A model generated the notes under the pieces. The model was not told where the DNA came from. It made no database searches and worked only from the letters and a program-made list of their open reading frames with translations. From positions 1 through 64,000 of the forward strand of contig FLMG01000335.1 in assembly GCA_900088475.1 (NCBI GenBank): DNA of 64,000 bases, in the 5' to 3' direction. The translations under genes were made by a program, and so were the position numbers. Positions 36,942-49,729 of this stretch are shown here, one piece after another (position 1 is the first letter of the stretch; every line of letters starts with the position of its first letter). Origin of the DNA: Hyphochytrium catenoides. Taxonomy: Eukaryota; Sar; Hyphochytriomycetes; Hyphochytriales; Hyphochytriaceae.

Positions 36942-39900
36942 TCAGCTTCTTGATTCTGCTTTCTTTCTTATAAGAAGTCTCTCAAAACTTCTTGTCCAAA
37001 TGCTTGCCGCATGTGACCAAGAAAACTTGGCACGAGAAGACTTTTTCATGGCATCACGTTGCCTGCTCAGGTCCTGGCCGTAGGCAACAACAATAGAATC
37101 TACCCATTCCTTCACCCACTCCTGCTCTGGTTTGTCTTGAATAGAGAATGGAGAAAAAGAAAGCGGGAGGGGTTCGGTCGTGAGCTACAATCAGACAGAA
37201 GGCAAGACAACTTCCTAGAGATTGAGCTCATATGTAGTATCGAAGATCCAAACATAGACAGAGAGGGGATAGGGTTTCTAACAACCAATGGGACTGCTCT
37301 CCTTGCCATCAGAAGGCCCAGAACTCTGAAAAGGGAGCCACCACCTCGATAACTAAAAGGGCCAGGGAAGACAAATAGAGAAATGACTAGACGTTTGAGA
37401 AACAAAGCCGGAAGCGGAAACGGATGAGGTTTTGGATGATATTGAGCAAAACTTCGAGAAGGAGGAGAACTACCGGCGACGAGTCTGATCTCGGATGGTC
37501 CCATATCATAAGCACCGGTCAGTTCCGGTAGGACGGAGTTTGAATACCGGCTCGTGATCGGAATTGCTCCCATAGCTAATGCTTTCATGAGTGAGACGCA
37601 GCCTGGTGTTGCATGCCATAGAGAAAGAGTGGAAGTCACGCTTGGAGTCCGAAGAGCAAAGGGAGAGCCGAGCAATAACGGAGAATCCACCTGCACCCTC
37701 ACAACCGTCCGCCGTCAATTATTCAGACCTCTTATTGCTGAGGGTCACTTCTGGAGTCTATGCCTGCATCCATCTCTCCTCTTCTCCCTCCGCCTTTCTA
37801 CCAGCCCTTTTTAGCTTCGCGTTCCCCATGGAGTCAGCTTGGACAAGTTTACGTCCATGGACCAACTCACCTGTCTCGGGATATGTGGTCGGATAGAGAG
37901 AGAATCCGGCAGTGGCATAACCTTGTGCCAAATCGTCATGAGATACGAGACCCAGGTAACGGACCCCTTTCTGTCTGAGCAGTTCGTCCATTTCTGCTCT
38001 CCATTGTAAGTAATTAGGGATCTGGGTTCGGGCATATTTTTCGAAGGCAGGGGTGAAGCCATAATATACCTACCACCACGACGAGAGAGAGGGACGTAAA
38101 ATGAGTTTTGCAGATCAGGAGTCATACTAGCATTGGCAGCGAGGAAAACCCCGGACAATGTCAGAGCTCTCTGAGAGACCATTGACGCACGAGATCGAGA
38201 GTGCAAGATGCACCGACGTGCATACGTCGCAGTCTCCGAAGGGAATGAGGGATAAATTCAAAACAGTTTGTTGATGTTGAGAGAAGGGTCGAGCTCGTGC
38301 TGATGCCAAATGGGCCAGGGTACTCCATTTAGATTGCCGGAGACTTGTTTCAAAGGGAAGACAGACCATGCAACTCAGCATACCAGTAGTTCAGCATCGG
38401 GGATCTCTTTCGTGATGGCTCCCCAAGCCCGTAGTACTGTCTCCAACCCTCGATTGGGGGCGCTGCCGTATATGAAGACATTGTTCTTATTGAGTCCATC
38501 TCTGTAGTAGGACGGATTGAGTCCATTAGGAGCCACAAATGCTATATCTTTAACTGGAGGAGGCAACAATGAGAGAGCGAAGTGGCTGGGGACGACAACA
38601 CCATCGATCTGCACAAAGTATGGCGTCGCATTAGCTTAAGATAGTAAGGGTATCCGATATGGGTTCGGGTGGAGAGGACGGGAAGGTTCAGGCATGTCTT
38701 AATCGACGAGCTCTTGGGAGAAGTCTGGTTTATGCTAAAGGGAAGGGTGAGCGAGAGGTTTCCTTACCATGTTCCTGTTATCCGAGATCCATGTCATCTG
38801 ATCCACCACATCATGGAGCCAGAGGAGACGAATTTTGCTCTGCGCTCCCAGGGCCAAGGAGATGTAATACCGCCAGGCAATAAACACATCAACTAAGGAA
38901 GGGTCGAGTGTAGGGAGAGATAATAGAGGTAGCGTGGCAAAGCATTACTAGTATCCTTCCAGGAATGTAAAGTTAAGGTGAGAGTGATGCTGGAGAGGGT
39001 ATACTGAGAGGCACAGAAAGATCTCTAGGACACCAATCTTTAGGGACTAGGTGCATCACGAAGGTAGTGCTAGCTCAACCATTCAAAAAGGGAATAACTA
39101 CATAAAAATCGGGCAGTAGAGAAGAGTGTTTTTGCTTGTACGACTACAAGCGTTCTGATAAAGAACAAAATGCTTGACTAGGAAGATGAAGCTCCTGAAA
39201 CATATTAGGTCATCCCACCTGGCTGTCTAGTGTCATAGCTTTGATAGTTGTACCAAACAACGCCACTTTTAGGGTCCAATCCTCTCTCTGTCGCAGGAGG
39301 ACTGCCATACACCTCCACCCAGTAGCCAGCCTCCACGAGTGCGCCTGCCAAGAAAATTACAGCCTCTTCGCTACCTCCAATGCCTGTGTCTATTGAGCTC
39401 GGACCCCACTCGGTCCACCTGAACAAAGAAATGCTGTCATGAATTGCTTCGTGCGTTGATAGTTCAACCCAGTGCTTCTGAACTGTCATTACAACGGTAT
39501 GTCGCTCACCATTCGTTGCCATATTGATGGCAGTACAGGCCGACTGTCACTTTTCCTTTAGGTCTGCTCACTCGTTGGGTTTGCTCTCTCCATTTCATGA
39601 ATCCTCGTTCATTCTCTGCCTTCACAGTGGATAAAGAAAGAGAAGTAGAGAGAGACGCTTGGCCTAAATCCCTATAAAGGGCAGCCAGATTGTAGGCCGC
39701 TTCATAGTTCTCGGGGTACTGGCGGACAATACTTTCCAGTGCATTACGTGCCTGCTCAGATTTGTTCAGCAAACAGAGGCATAGCATAGCTTTAGTCTCA
39801 ATGGTTGCTGTCCATCATTGTCAGGTATATTGCTTATCGCCAGCTTTCGCCCGTCCCGTCCATCTCTCTCCTCCGTCGCACAATGTAAGGAATGCAACAC

Positions 39901-42900
39901 TGCCATGTGGGTTCTCTATTGTTGAGCGCCTATCTCAATTTTCTCTCGTTGCTTCTTGGCAAGCTGCGTTCTCGGTCTCACCTCCTCTTTTCTCGATAAT
40001 GCCAGTAGAGCTAGAGCATATCGAGAGTGATACTTCGCGTGAAAATCTTCGGCTACGGTTGACGCAAGGGACGGATGCTTGTTGTACAAAGCTGCAGCAA
40101 AAATTGCAAACACAAGCAGACCAGGTCAACATGAAGCAACGGAGTAGCTACCGCAGGTAGAAGCGTTGAGCTTGGTACGAGCCTACCGATCATACTCTCA
40201 TGGTCCTTGACAAGCGCAAAAATCACACTAAGAGCCACTATCGCAGGTGCAGCATCTGGCACGACCTCTACCAAGTAGGAGTACTAGGACAACGGCGGAC
40301 ATAAGCAAAGAAATAGTTTAGTGTTATGGGCATTTAAACAAGCCCGCTACCGCTGGTGGACCATCAGTGAGCAAAAGGTAATGGCAATTGATAGGGGCCA
40401 AAAAGAGACCGGTAGGTTGGTTACCTTTCTGCTTTCATCATCAATGGTTGTCGTCTTCTGAAGAGCTAGGGCTAGGTTGGTATAGTAGTGCGGGAAGGTA
40501 TGGTCCAATGTAAGAGCATGCTCTAGAAATTCTCTGCTCTCCTGGTATCTCTCCCTCCTAAGAGGCGATTGACAACGCAGGTTGCGATGAGACAAGACCA
40601 AGGACTAACCAAAGGGGGCTGTCAAGCCAAGTTGAAGAAGAGTGGATACGACTTTGCAGGCCCAAAAAATAAGCAAGGCATGGGGGCACACTTACTTGAA
40701 CTCAATTATCCCTAACACTTCCCATCCTTCCGAGTCATCTGGTCTCACTACCGTGTACCTCCGGCAAGCTGCGACTGCTCGGTGAAGATTCTTTCCTTCG
40801 TTGAACTGGTAGAGTTTAAGGAACTATGGTAGCTCTTAGACCCCACTAGAACTTTCCGTATAGAGGAAACAGGGTAATACGAGCGGAAGGCAGTGCTGGG
40901 GACAAAAACAGATAATAAGGAAATGACAGCTGTCAAGGCAAACGGGACCTTAGAGGAATCAATCTAGTTTGACAACTCACATGCACATCTCGAAGCACAC
41001 TTACCCTAGCCAGAACCGTGTCAGATCGCTCTTTTTGGATGGCATCATTCATCCTCACCCTTTCCTCACTATCACCCAGGTGCATGCTTATGTGGCGGAG
41101 TGAGTTCCCTGCCCTGTCTCCTCTCGGCAGATCACGCACTTCCGTTTGCCTCCGCAAGGTGAGCCTATCCTGACGCCAGTGCCAAGCTTCCCACATAGCT
41201 TGGTATGACTTCAAGTCGAATGAGCCAGCAAGAACAAAAGTTCGTGACGTAATTAAGGTCTGTAAGAATGCGAGAGGGGTGTCGTAGAGCCTAACTAAAA
41301 TATCTAGGCGGTGATAGATCGCAGAACCAGCGACTACTTCCCTTCTGGGACATTGTTTCAACAGTGATGACCGGAAAAACATTGAATACTTCTCCCTTGG
41401 AGGATCCTTATACAGATTCTTCCTTACCGCCTCAATCTCTTTAATGGTCCTCTCAGTAGAAAAGTGCGGGGATGAGATCAGTCCTTTTGCCACCTTTTCT
41501 CTCATTTCTAGAAGGGCATGTTTCCCTTGCTCGCGTCCCAAGCCTACAGCAACTTCCTCATAGTCCTTCAGACTATGCACCACCAGCTCGCTTAAGTTCA
41601 GCTGCCTGAGAAAGCTAGCTGCTACTCGGGAATGAAAGGTTTCTCCTGTGACGTGCGGTTAGAGCTCAGTGTGTGAAACATTGAAAGACCAAGTGGGGGA
41701 CATGAAAGAAACGAATTGACAACCGGTTGTGTATGTCAGAGTGCAGAGCACAAACCTCCAAAAAAAATAGACATCAGGATTGTAAAGTAACTAATAGTGT
41801 CAGCATACAGCCGCTGAGAAACGCGCCAGGAAAATAGGTCAAGCAATAGAAAGTGCGGCAAAATAGTGCTTGGTGCACCTTCTAGGGTAACAATAGGCAC
41901 AAATGCCCACAGCGCGTCTGAGGCAGTAGTATGTGCAGTGTAAATGAGAGTGTCCAGAAACAGATCGCAGAAGCCGAGCCTTTCCAGATGTTCCTCCCGA
42001 GGGAGCGAGGGAGAAAATAGTATCCGCTTTGGGTCGACACCTCTCGATGCAGCCTCAGCATGAAGATTCTTGATGAGGGGCTCAACTTTTGGAAGTGATG
42101 GCTGAAGGAGCCAGAGGACGCTCCCGGGCACTCTACGAAGCACTAAAGGTAGGTTTAGTAGGGGAGCCAAACCACTACACGTCGCACGGCAGAGTGATGG
42201 GCATAGTGCTCCGCCTGTAAGCTTACCATTCATCCAGAGTGTGAAGGACGTTGGTTCCAGCTTATTAAGAGTATTAAAGTTGCAATAGACGGTCGAGGCA
42301 CTCGCAGGGATACTCCAGGCATGTCGCTGGCCTTCCTGTAGTAAGGAAGGCAAACAAGAAAGTGACGATCGGAGGGGCGGAAAGTAAAGAAGGAAGAGAG
42401 TGCCGTTAGGATTTTGGAAAGCCTCAAACCTACCAGGACTATGTAGAGCCATGAGTCCTAGGAGTGAAGACTATTCAGAGATACCTTTCTGCAGGTATCA
42501 TTGGTATAACAGGACGGTACATGCCAGGGGTAGTCATTCACTTGATAGCTCTGAGGAAGGTAGACCACTTTCTCTGTAACCGAGTATGCCTCTTCCCCCG
42601 GGATAACAGCAGCGGACGCTAGCAGAAAGTCCATGAAGGTGGACCCAGAGGTACCAGGATAACCTAGGTAGTTCACTAACAGCCGTCCCGGTTTTAGCGC
42701 TGTGAGAGTGTACCTAAGAAGGAAGCCAAACAGGTTCAAGAGTGACTGAGATCGGTATATATAAAGTCCAGACAGAGTTAGTGTTGCCCTTACGAGAGAA
42801 AGTTGCGCATGTTGAAGGCAGGTAGAAAGAACAGAGGTGCGACATGGTTCAGTGAGTAGAGTGTTGTTGGCCTGGCATAGATAAGCGAATGATAAGGATG

Positions 42901-45306
42901 GATGAACACGATCGATGAGGCTGAGCAAAAGTAGAAGATTGGAGGAGAGGGAGAAACGTAGGCGTTCCTTGGGCCACCGAGACGCCGGTTTTACCTAGAT
43001 CCTCTGGTGTGTACCATAAGGTCCACCACGATATCAAAGTCACGCTCCGCAGCCGCTTTGGCTGCGTCTAAGTCTCCCATGACTTCCAAATCCATAAAGA
43101 GATCACTATTTTTTTCAACTTTCATCCTCCATTCAGAACCATCGTTAGGTCCATAAGAAAGAGCGGAGACAAAAAAGCTCGTGCGATTGTGCTCTTCGAA
43201 GAGGCGCGACGTAAGCTGGCCCATGGGATGAGTTCTAAAGTCAAAGCTGAGATAACCCAATCGGAGGACTCTCCTGCTACTCAGGGTCTCCGATGAAGGC
43301 TCGGGCAGATCTACCTGCTTGATATTCCTGGAGAGACGAAAATGGATCATTAACTGGTTTGGCGGGGTTACTAGTGTACGCCAGCAGAAAGGTCGCCATG
43401 GAGATGAAGAGCGATGACGTGGGACGACCGAGGGTTTCATTCTACAAACGGATGACTACTTGCCCCTTGCCTATAAAATAGTCCTAGCGTCTAGGAATCG
43501 ATCATTCCGGTTCTGCCATTGCAGAGTCGTCTTACCAGGGTGTCGCCATGGCTGGAATAAGAAGTGATAATTTCTTGTTACTAAGAGGCATCAGGAGGGT
43601 CTCGTACGGCATAAGAGCCGGTGCTTTATGGGCAGCGACCGAAGAGTCTGCCCTCACAACGGTCGTCAGCAGTAGACAGAGCAGGAAAGAGAGAACGCAA
43701 GATAGCAACGTGAAGGTGTCGCAGACAATTAGACTCAAGGAGTAGCAAGAGATCACTTTAGACTCAAGAAGTAACAAAGATCATGTGAGAAAAGCAGCAG
43801 CAAGAAATGGACCTAGGTAATCTAGCAAAGGAAATGGCAGCACCAGACAAGTCCAGCAGAGTATCTGTCCACGCTTCAAAGTCCTTCCAATACCAAGAGT
43901 TACGCATGGCAGTATGGAGCACATAGATCGAACTCCCTTCTGGGCGCAGCTCAACCGCTTTGAAGTTCATCTGTAAAGCACCGAGAACATCACCCGCGTC
44001 TCTGTTCGGCGAGGATCCCCAGAAGCGATAAGGTCAGGAAGAGCTTTAACGACAATGAATCATCACAGCTGAAAAAGGAACAACCATTGGGCAAGAAATT
44101 GCAGACAAAACATCTCGTTTTTAAAAGATTTGACGGGCAAGCCCTCTGTTCAGATGTACGAGCTGACCTCATATACTGTCCGATGTTGCCATATGCCGCC
44201 ATACGGATATGCAAGGGCACCGACTCGCTGGTTGCAACCACCAGCGTGTACTCAATGGCCTTCTTCGTATCTTTGCTAGCAAAATTTCTTGTCAATTTAT
44301 GTCTGTCCATCTCTGAAGAGCGCTCTCTTACCGGTAGAACCAGTTGATACCCAGATTGAGGTAAGCGTTGGCAGAAGTAGGATCTATCTCAATTGTCTAT
44401 GTAGGTTTGCGCGGCAAGAGGAGAAAGGCATTAAGAAGGGTTGGACAGAAAGCATGCGGGGATGTTGACAGCGAGCTAGCATTTCCACCTTTTCTAGAAG
44501 GTCATGCGCAGCAAGATAGTTGCCCATGCGCTGCAGAGTGGAAGCTTTATTATATAGAGCATTTGAACTATTCTGGTCCTGTGGAACAAAAAGGTTGAGG
44601 TTAAAGAGAGGTCGAGACCTTCATCGCTTAAGCGCTGCAGATTGGCTGGCTAGAAGGCCCGAACTGAACCGTGGAGGCAGACTTGCACAGTGGAATAGGT
44701 AGACAAGAAAGACTGGCAAGATCCCGTCCTTACCTCCTTCAACGCGAGGTCGAAGGCTTCATCGGCAGCGCGCAGTGCCACGAGGTCCTTGCCCCCCAAA
44801 GTTAGGTATGCGTGCCCAATGCCGTTGTAGGCGACTGACCGCTCACTGGCCGTGCTAGCCAACGTCACAGCTTTGTTGAATGCCTCCAAAGCTCTCGTCA
44901 AGTCTGCTAACCCCACGTAGGCATTGCCTATCCCAACGTAAGCATTGGACTTGTCTCCATTTATCTTTTGAAACTGCAATAGAGGCGTTAAACTCTTCTG
45001 ATGACGAAGAGACTTTCGTTGTGCATTGAACTGCCTCACCTTCTGGAACTCTTGCAATGCAAGCTCGTATTTGCCCTCCTCTACGGCCAGGTGGGCTTGG
45101 GCTAGAAGCTCCTCAGAATACCCATTTGCCAACCCCAAGCCAGCTTGTACCTTCCCATTTACCAGAGCATGAAGCACGAGTATGAGACAGAATGCACGAC
45201 AGATGTTATAGCACGGTCCATGGTGTTTATGTGCAGAAGTGCTAGATGGGGCAGATCTACTAAGGTTGTTTGGCATGATTCTCCTCAACACGGGAGGAAA
45301 CCTCAT
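36942..45306 (-). CDS. Large glycosyltransferase: signal anchor, TPRs, GT41 (OGT-like) domain, TPRs, GT4-like domain
   Basis: Read leftward. From ATG 45306 there is a basic N-terminus, then a hydrophobic segment (ICRAFCLILVLHALV). TPR helices follow over many exons (NAYVGIGNAYVGLADLTRA, SNALYNKASTLQRMGNYLAA, NAYLNLGINWF). The O-GlcNAc-transferase domain comes next: LGYLSFDFRTHPMGQL (about 43250), FDIVVDLMVHTRG (about 43030), NYLGYPGTSGSTFMDF (about 42650), VVYLPQSYQVNDY (about 42560), HTTASDALWAFVPIVTLEG (about 41900) and HSLKDYEEVA (about 41560). More TPRs lie at 40850-39650 (ESREFLEHALTLD, NYEAAYNLAALYRDLGQ). A second transferase fold of GT4 type follows: KVTVGLYCHQYGNEW, TGIGGSEEAVIFLAGAL, LLWLHDVVDQ, GVVVPSHFALS, FIYGSAPNRGLETV, GFSLYPTTYPETG and SLMKALAMGAIPITS. 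The stop is at 36942-36944. Between the halves (about 40860-41000) the splice path is not certain, so two tandem genes remain possible. The hydrophobic N-terminus implies the secretory pathway. Confidence 0.75.
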
Positions 45307-46108
45307 TGCCCGGCCTGCTGCCCAGCTCAAGAGCTAAAGTCCATTCTGTGAGCTTCTGAGTGGTTGGCTGACGCAGCTACCGTCTTATGAACAGCGAGAG
45401 CACGTTGGGCTAGCAGGGAGATGCCATACCTTCAGGAGTCGGCCTTCTTCAGCGAGTCAGTGCTTGCCGATCCCTGATCGCAGAATCACTTACTTCACGC
45501 CCAGAAGATCAGCCTCATGCTTCACTTCAACTTCCTTCCCCGGGGCCAGTAACATCTAGAATACTCTCTGTCATATCAGCGATAGCAAACGTCTAATGGA
45601 GCATTATTCTATAATACAAGCGATAGGTGTCAATGAAAGGTTTTGGCCGCAGGATCTTCATTAGTAACACGCCTACGTCCTCTGATCTTCAATCTTGAGC
45701 CCACTTCATCACTAGCAGCACGGCCCGCCGACCGTCCCTGGTTGACGGGGTAGACTCCATCAGTAGGAAGACAGCAGCAGCTGTTTCCGCTGTTTCTTAC
45801 CCAGTTGCTGAGCATCATAACCCGAGGCAAGATGATGGTCCTGGTAAAGCATTCAGCCAAGTATAGCCTTCATACATAGCGGTCGGTTATTCTTTTCTTC
45901 AATAACGCGATATCAGTGTAGTTTTTATAAAAAGTACTTCTCTTCTATGGTAGAGTTGATCGCCCTGGTGTCTTCGTGAGGCAGGACGACGACCTTAACG
46001 GGATCTATTTGGCTTTGCGACGGGGGCACACTGATGTCTCCGACGAGTTTGCCGATACCTGATACGAAGTGTTCGTCCTCGGCTGCTGCGACAGTCGTGA
46101 GGCAAGGA
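45307..46108. other. Spacer upstream of the glycosyltransferase gene
   Basis: About 800 bases. Carries the promoter of the glycosyltransferase and the 3' end of the unidentified gene to its right. Small leftward open frames at 45630-45860 and 45925-46128 have no splice context; the second overlaps the stop of the next gene in another frame. Confidence 0.4.
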
Positions 46109-47721
46109 TCAAGAAGGAGTGACAACAACCTCGCCGCTGCCTAGCTTTTTCTGAAGCTCGCATGAATCATAGCGTCTCAATGTGAGCGTAAATTCATCGA
46201 AAAAAAGGGGCTTTTGGGTGGTGTTGTGCGACTGCTCCTAAGGTACGCAACAACTCCTGCTCTCTTTGGTGGTCCTATGGTGAGCAGAGGAGGCACCAAA
46301 GAACAACAAAAACAGCGGGCTCGATTATCAACTATAAGCAGGGCAGCATAGACTCAGAGGGCGGATCAGCCGGAAGAGATAAGATTGATACTGTCTACAC
46401 GACCACGTCCTCTTGACACAATGTTCTAGCTGGTCGTTAGCCTTAGACGATGGCTGAAATCATGGTATCTTTGGGCTTCTTGTTCGCTCCAGCGGATCCA
46501 GCAGACAATGTGCATTTTTGACGATGCAGCAATGGGGACTTTAGAGGGTGGCGAATGACGACAACCTCAGCGCAACTATCAACTAGCAACTTTTTCTCAT
46601 ATGGATAAGTCCGGCTCTACTCTAGTAACCTTTAGACTATTGTATGGGTACCCTGACAAGGACTTTTGAGCCAGATGATGTTCCCACCACTCTGACCAGC
46701 TCTCCACCCAGACAAGCTCCTCGAAAAAGTCCTTGATAGATAGGACGGGATAAAGAGAACTCTATCCGGAGCATTGGTAAGGCAGAAAGGAAGGTGGCCT
46801 AAGAACCAGGGTAATGACTCTTGCTAAAGAAAGAAAGACGGATCGAAGATTGATTGTAACTGTTCCAGCAGGAGATGACGCTACACCTTGAAGGTGCACT
46901 ATAGTGACGGTAAATAGTCTCTCCTGTATAAGGTATCAGGGTCTGTACCAGTAAACCTCAGGATACCGTCGAGAGACAAGCAAGAGATGTAGGTGCGTGG
47001 CGGTAACCAGTGGCTCATCATCCTCTCTTCCTTCCAACCGCATTCACATGAGAGTGTTACATCTACCCAATGGATTGGCAGACGGAAGTAAGTGCTCCTT
47101 CCCTACAGGAGTTACCTTGATAAACCGTGTTGTCGAGTGATCTCCTCCCTGCTGCTTCAAAACCACTTATCAATCTTTTGGAGGTACAGTGCTAGTGCAT
47201 CTAGTAGGGGTTTCGAAAATGGCTGAAAGATCCGTTGTTACCGCCATCCAGCAACCGCAGTTCGCTTTCCTGCACCAAATGGGTATTCATCTATTGGGTC
47301 ATTCCTGTTAGACGCCGTAGGTCTATCACCTTTGTCTCTTCATGTCTAATGCCTGCTGGGAGTTCTATACTGTATGGGCAGAGCAGTGGAGCCTTCTCCT
47401 CTTCATCCCATCGTTATCAAACCGCCAAACAGAAAGCATTCAAGCAAGTAGGGGCCGTTACAGGTCAGCAATCTGATGACAAAGCATTTTGGAGCTCAAG
47501 CCACAGCCTTAAGTTAAGTTGAGGCGTGTCACGGCTCTGTCTCCCCTTTCTTCCCCACCTCTGCTCTCTCTCACCCTCTCCACTCTGTCAGCAGAGTACT
47601 TCTTGAGGTCGTCTTTTCCATTGGTCGGTCTGATAAAACCAGGATTGGACATCCGAGGTAATGAGTTTGAGTTGTTGGCCGCAGCGCCAGGTGCCTCATC
47701 TGAAGAAGAAGAATAATGGTG
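46109..47721 (-). CDS. Unidentified multi-exon protein
   Basis: I do not recognise this gene, but coding exons with good splice sites can be read leftward. Exon starting 47721: acidic, Ser/Asn-rich start, then RMSNPGFIRPTNGKDDLKKY. About 47330-47390: APLLCPYSIELPAGIRHEE. About 47165-47225: PFSKPLLDALALYLQKIDKW. About 47115-47160: GGDHSTTRFIK. About 46630-46730: DFFEELVWVESWSEWWEHHL, then LSGYPYNSLK. About 46455-46535: SAGSAGANKKPKDTMI. Terminal exon 46109-46231: LFFDEFTLTLRRYDSC, then a GSGEVVVTPS end and TGA. Codon choice and acceptors (for example the TTTCAG before the PFSK exon) support real exons rather than chance frames. The Trp-rich helix is the most distinctive part. The 5' end lies right of 47721 and was not found. 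No signal peptide or membrane segment is seen in the parts read. Confidence 0.55.
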
Positions 47722-48268
47722 CTAGGAATAATGGAGAAGGCCGCTGTCAAGCTGTCTGCAGTCTGAACCGCCAGCAGGTTGGTCCAAAGTCGTCACGCAG
47801 GAGACGTTACAAGGAAAGGGAAACGTAAGAAGCGAGCGCCTTTATGATGGGAGAGATAAGAGATAAGTGCGAACACTACTCTACTAGCGAAGCAACGTAG
47901 AGTTCTACATGAGGTGCGGACGTAGTAATGACTACATAAGCAAGGCCGTGGTACTAAGAAAGCAGTCTAAGAATAATAGTGCGCACAAAGTGTACAGAAG
48001 GCCAAAAGTCAAAGATTCCCAACAGAAAGCCAGCACTTTGGAACGACAGTGGCCTCTTTTCCTTTTTCCCCTTCCGCCCACCTGCTTTGTCCTTTTTCCC
48101 TCTCTCTCTCTCTGTGCGTTTTGTCTCCCCCTTTATAAAACAAATAAATATATAGGAAGTGCAGCGCTCTGTCTCAACTCTCCATAACAAGTGGGTAGAA
48201 CAGCAGTTTTACATTGATAACGTTCGTCCTTTCCGTGTGTCCTTTGGCTTGTCATCACAGGAGTAGTT
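47722..48268. other. Non-coding or unresolved stretch
   Basis: Contains a short CT run at about 48092-48114. No exon could be joined to the genes on either side. It may hold 5' exons of the unidentified gene at 46109-47721. Confidence 0.35.
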
Positions 48269-48413
48269 CTATGTGACAGGCACAACTGCCTTTATTCTTC
48301 CCTCCCCCTCATCTCCTCCATTGTTCTTCTCGTCATAGCGCTGCATCGATCGCATCCATTGTTCTGCTGCTTCCCTTATTCTGTCCACACCCGCAGTCGT
48401 ACCTCGAGTTCCA
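48269..48413 (-). CDS. C-terminal exon of an unidentified protein
   Basis: Leftward open sequence ending in TAG at 48269-48271. It reads GVDRIREAAEQWMRSMQRYD and then an acidic, Gly-rich segment ending AVVPVT. The first part would form a charged helix. A possible acceptor (CACAAG) lies just before GCAAAACATAG. No homology recognised and the rest of the gene was not found; it may belong with the next entry or be a chance frame. Confidence 0.3.
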
Positions 48414-48620
48414 CTATGTTTTGCCTTGTGATTGCAGAATGACAGAGCTAGGAACTCTATAGAGACTTTGCTCATTGAATGTAGGGAGCCGGTGCAGTGT
48501 ACAATACACGTACATTTCATTAGACCCAATTATTAGCTAGTGCTATAGGTTTTGGGTTGGACAGCACCACGCATAAACCATAAATAAAGAGAGAGGGATA
48601 CAGCACAATCGTGGACAAAC

Positions 48621-48772
48621 TTATTCCTCTGTGATCTCATGATAGATAGACTGTGGCTTATTTCGAATGTAGGCGAAGAAAGGACACGTTGCAGGCCTTG
48701 GGAAAGGACCTAAAGTGTAATCATTCGGAATCAGTGGACGGGTTAATTGAAGTCTTGCTGTGGTCTCCCAGA
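48621..48772 (-). CDS. C-terminal exon of an unidentified protein
   Basis: Leftward exon after a CTATAG acceptor at 48773. It reads LIPNDYTLGPFPRPATCPFF and ends AYIRNKPQSIYHEITEE with a TAA stop at 48621-48623. The proline-rich, aromatic composition looks like a real conserved tail rather than a chance frame. A further leftward stretch near 49385-49440 (VRLEEYREESKWVYPSQ) could be an upstream exon of the same gene, but the region between was not resolved. Function unknown. Confidence 0.4.
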
Positions 48773-49729
48773 CTATAGAAATGTATGGCCTACCTCCCAG
48801 TCTAAATAAAGTACGGTAATAAGGTGCTTTGTCAAAGACATAATGGCCAGTAGCGGCGAAGGATCAAGGCAAGCATAATCCCCACCTTACCTCAACCATA
48901 ACGCTATCGGAATACGATTAGGAGGTGCGGAGGTGGGAGAAGGGACAAAAAAGACTGGGAGAACAGCAGGGAGGAGGGGAGGAGGAGGGAAGTGCCGTGA
49001 TGAGGAGACACAGGAGCGGCGGCGCGCTGCTGCATCCTCGCAGACAGAGACGTCTGTCTTCTGTCACGGCACCCAGTCTGGACCTCAACTGCGGTTCAGA
49101 ACAGCATTTTCATGAGCTTGGCCTTCAGAAACAGAGCAGGAAGTACTATAGAGAAGCGAGAGGTGTGTGCGATCTCAAGTGATCTGCGCGAGGGAGGCGG
49201 TTTGCTCGTTCTTGGGATCACTAGAGTTTTGAGTCGTCCAGAAGAGTGGGGGATTGGTAGTCCTCCTATACTATGAACCTGCATCGTGCGTGAAGCGTAT
49301 AGAGCACCAAAGAGCAGAGGCATCTTCTTTCAGGGTGCAGTTTACGGGGCAGTAGCCCTTATACTCCTAACCCGCATACCCCTGACTTGGATACACCCAT
49401 TTGCTCTCCTCGCGGTATTCTTCCAAGCGAACAGAAACTGTAAAGAGATCTGGCCCAACTCAGCCTAGGTCTTTGGAAAACAGGCCGTTTCCACTATACC
49501 AATGACAGGAAAATAAGATCGTGCCTTCAATGTGCCGCAGTCCAGGGAAGTAGTATCAAGGCAGCTAGACTGGTTTCAGGCGGCAGCCAACCAGGATGCC
49601 AAGCAAACTAGAGGTATCGAGCATCATGTTTGCGGCTACTTTCGGGAGCATGTGCCGTGCGTGGTAGCAATACTTCAACTAGTCTTTACGCGACCGTCTC
49701 TTTTCTATCCTGCCTGCCCTCTTTAGATC
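48773..49729. other. Unresolved region upstream of the P4-ATPase
   Basis: Open frames exist on both strands (rightward 49286-49468, leftward 49096-49323) but none could be given splice partners. The P4-ATPase promoter must be in the right part of this stretch. Confidence 0.35.

Noticed and set aside
37112-37702. 196-codon leftward open frame in the GT4 region
   Set aside because: Only the GT4 motif near its upstream end is genuine (in an overlapping frame). The Pro/Phe/Leu-rich rest is intron.
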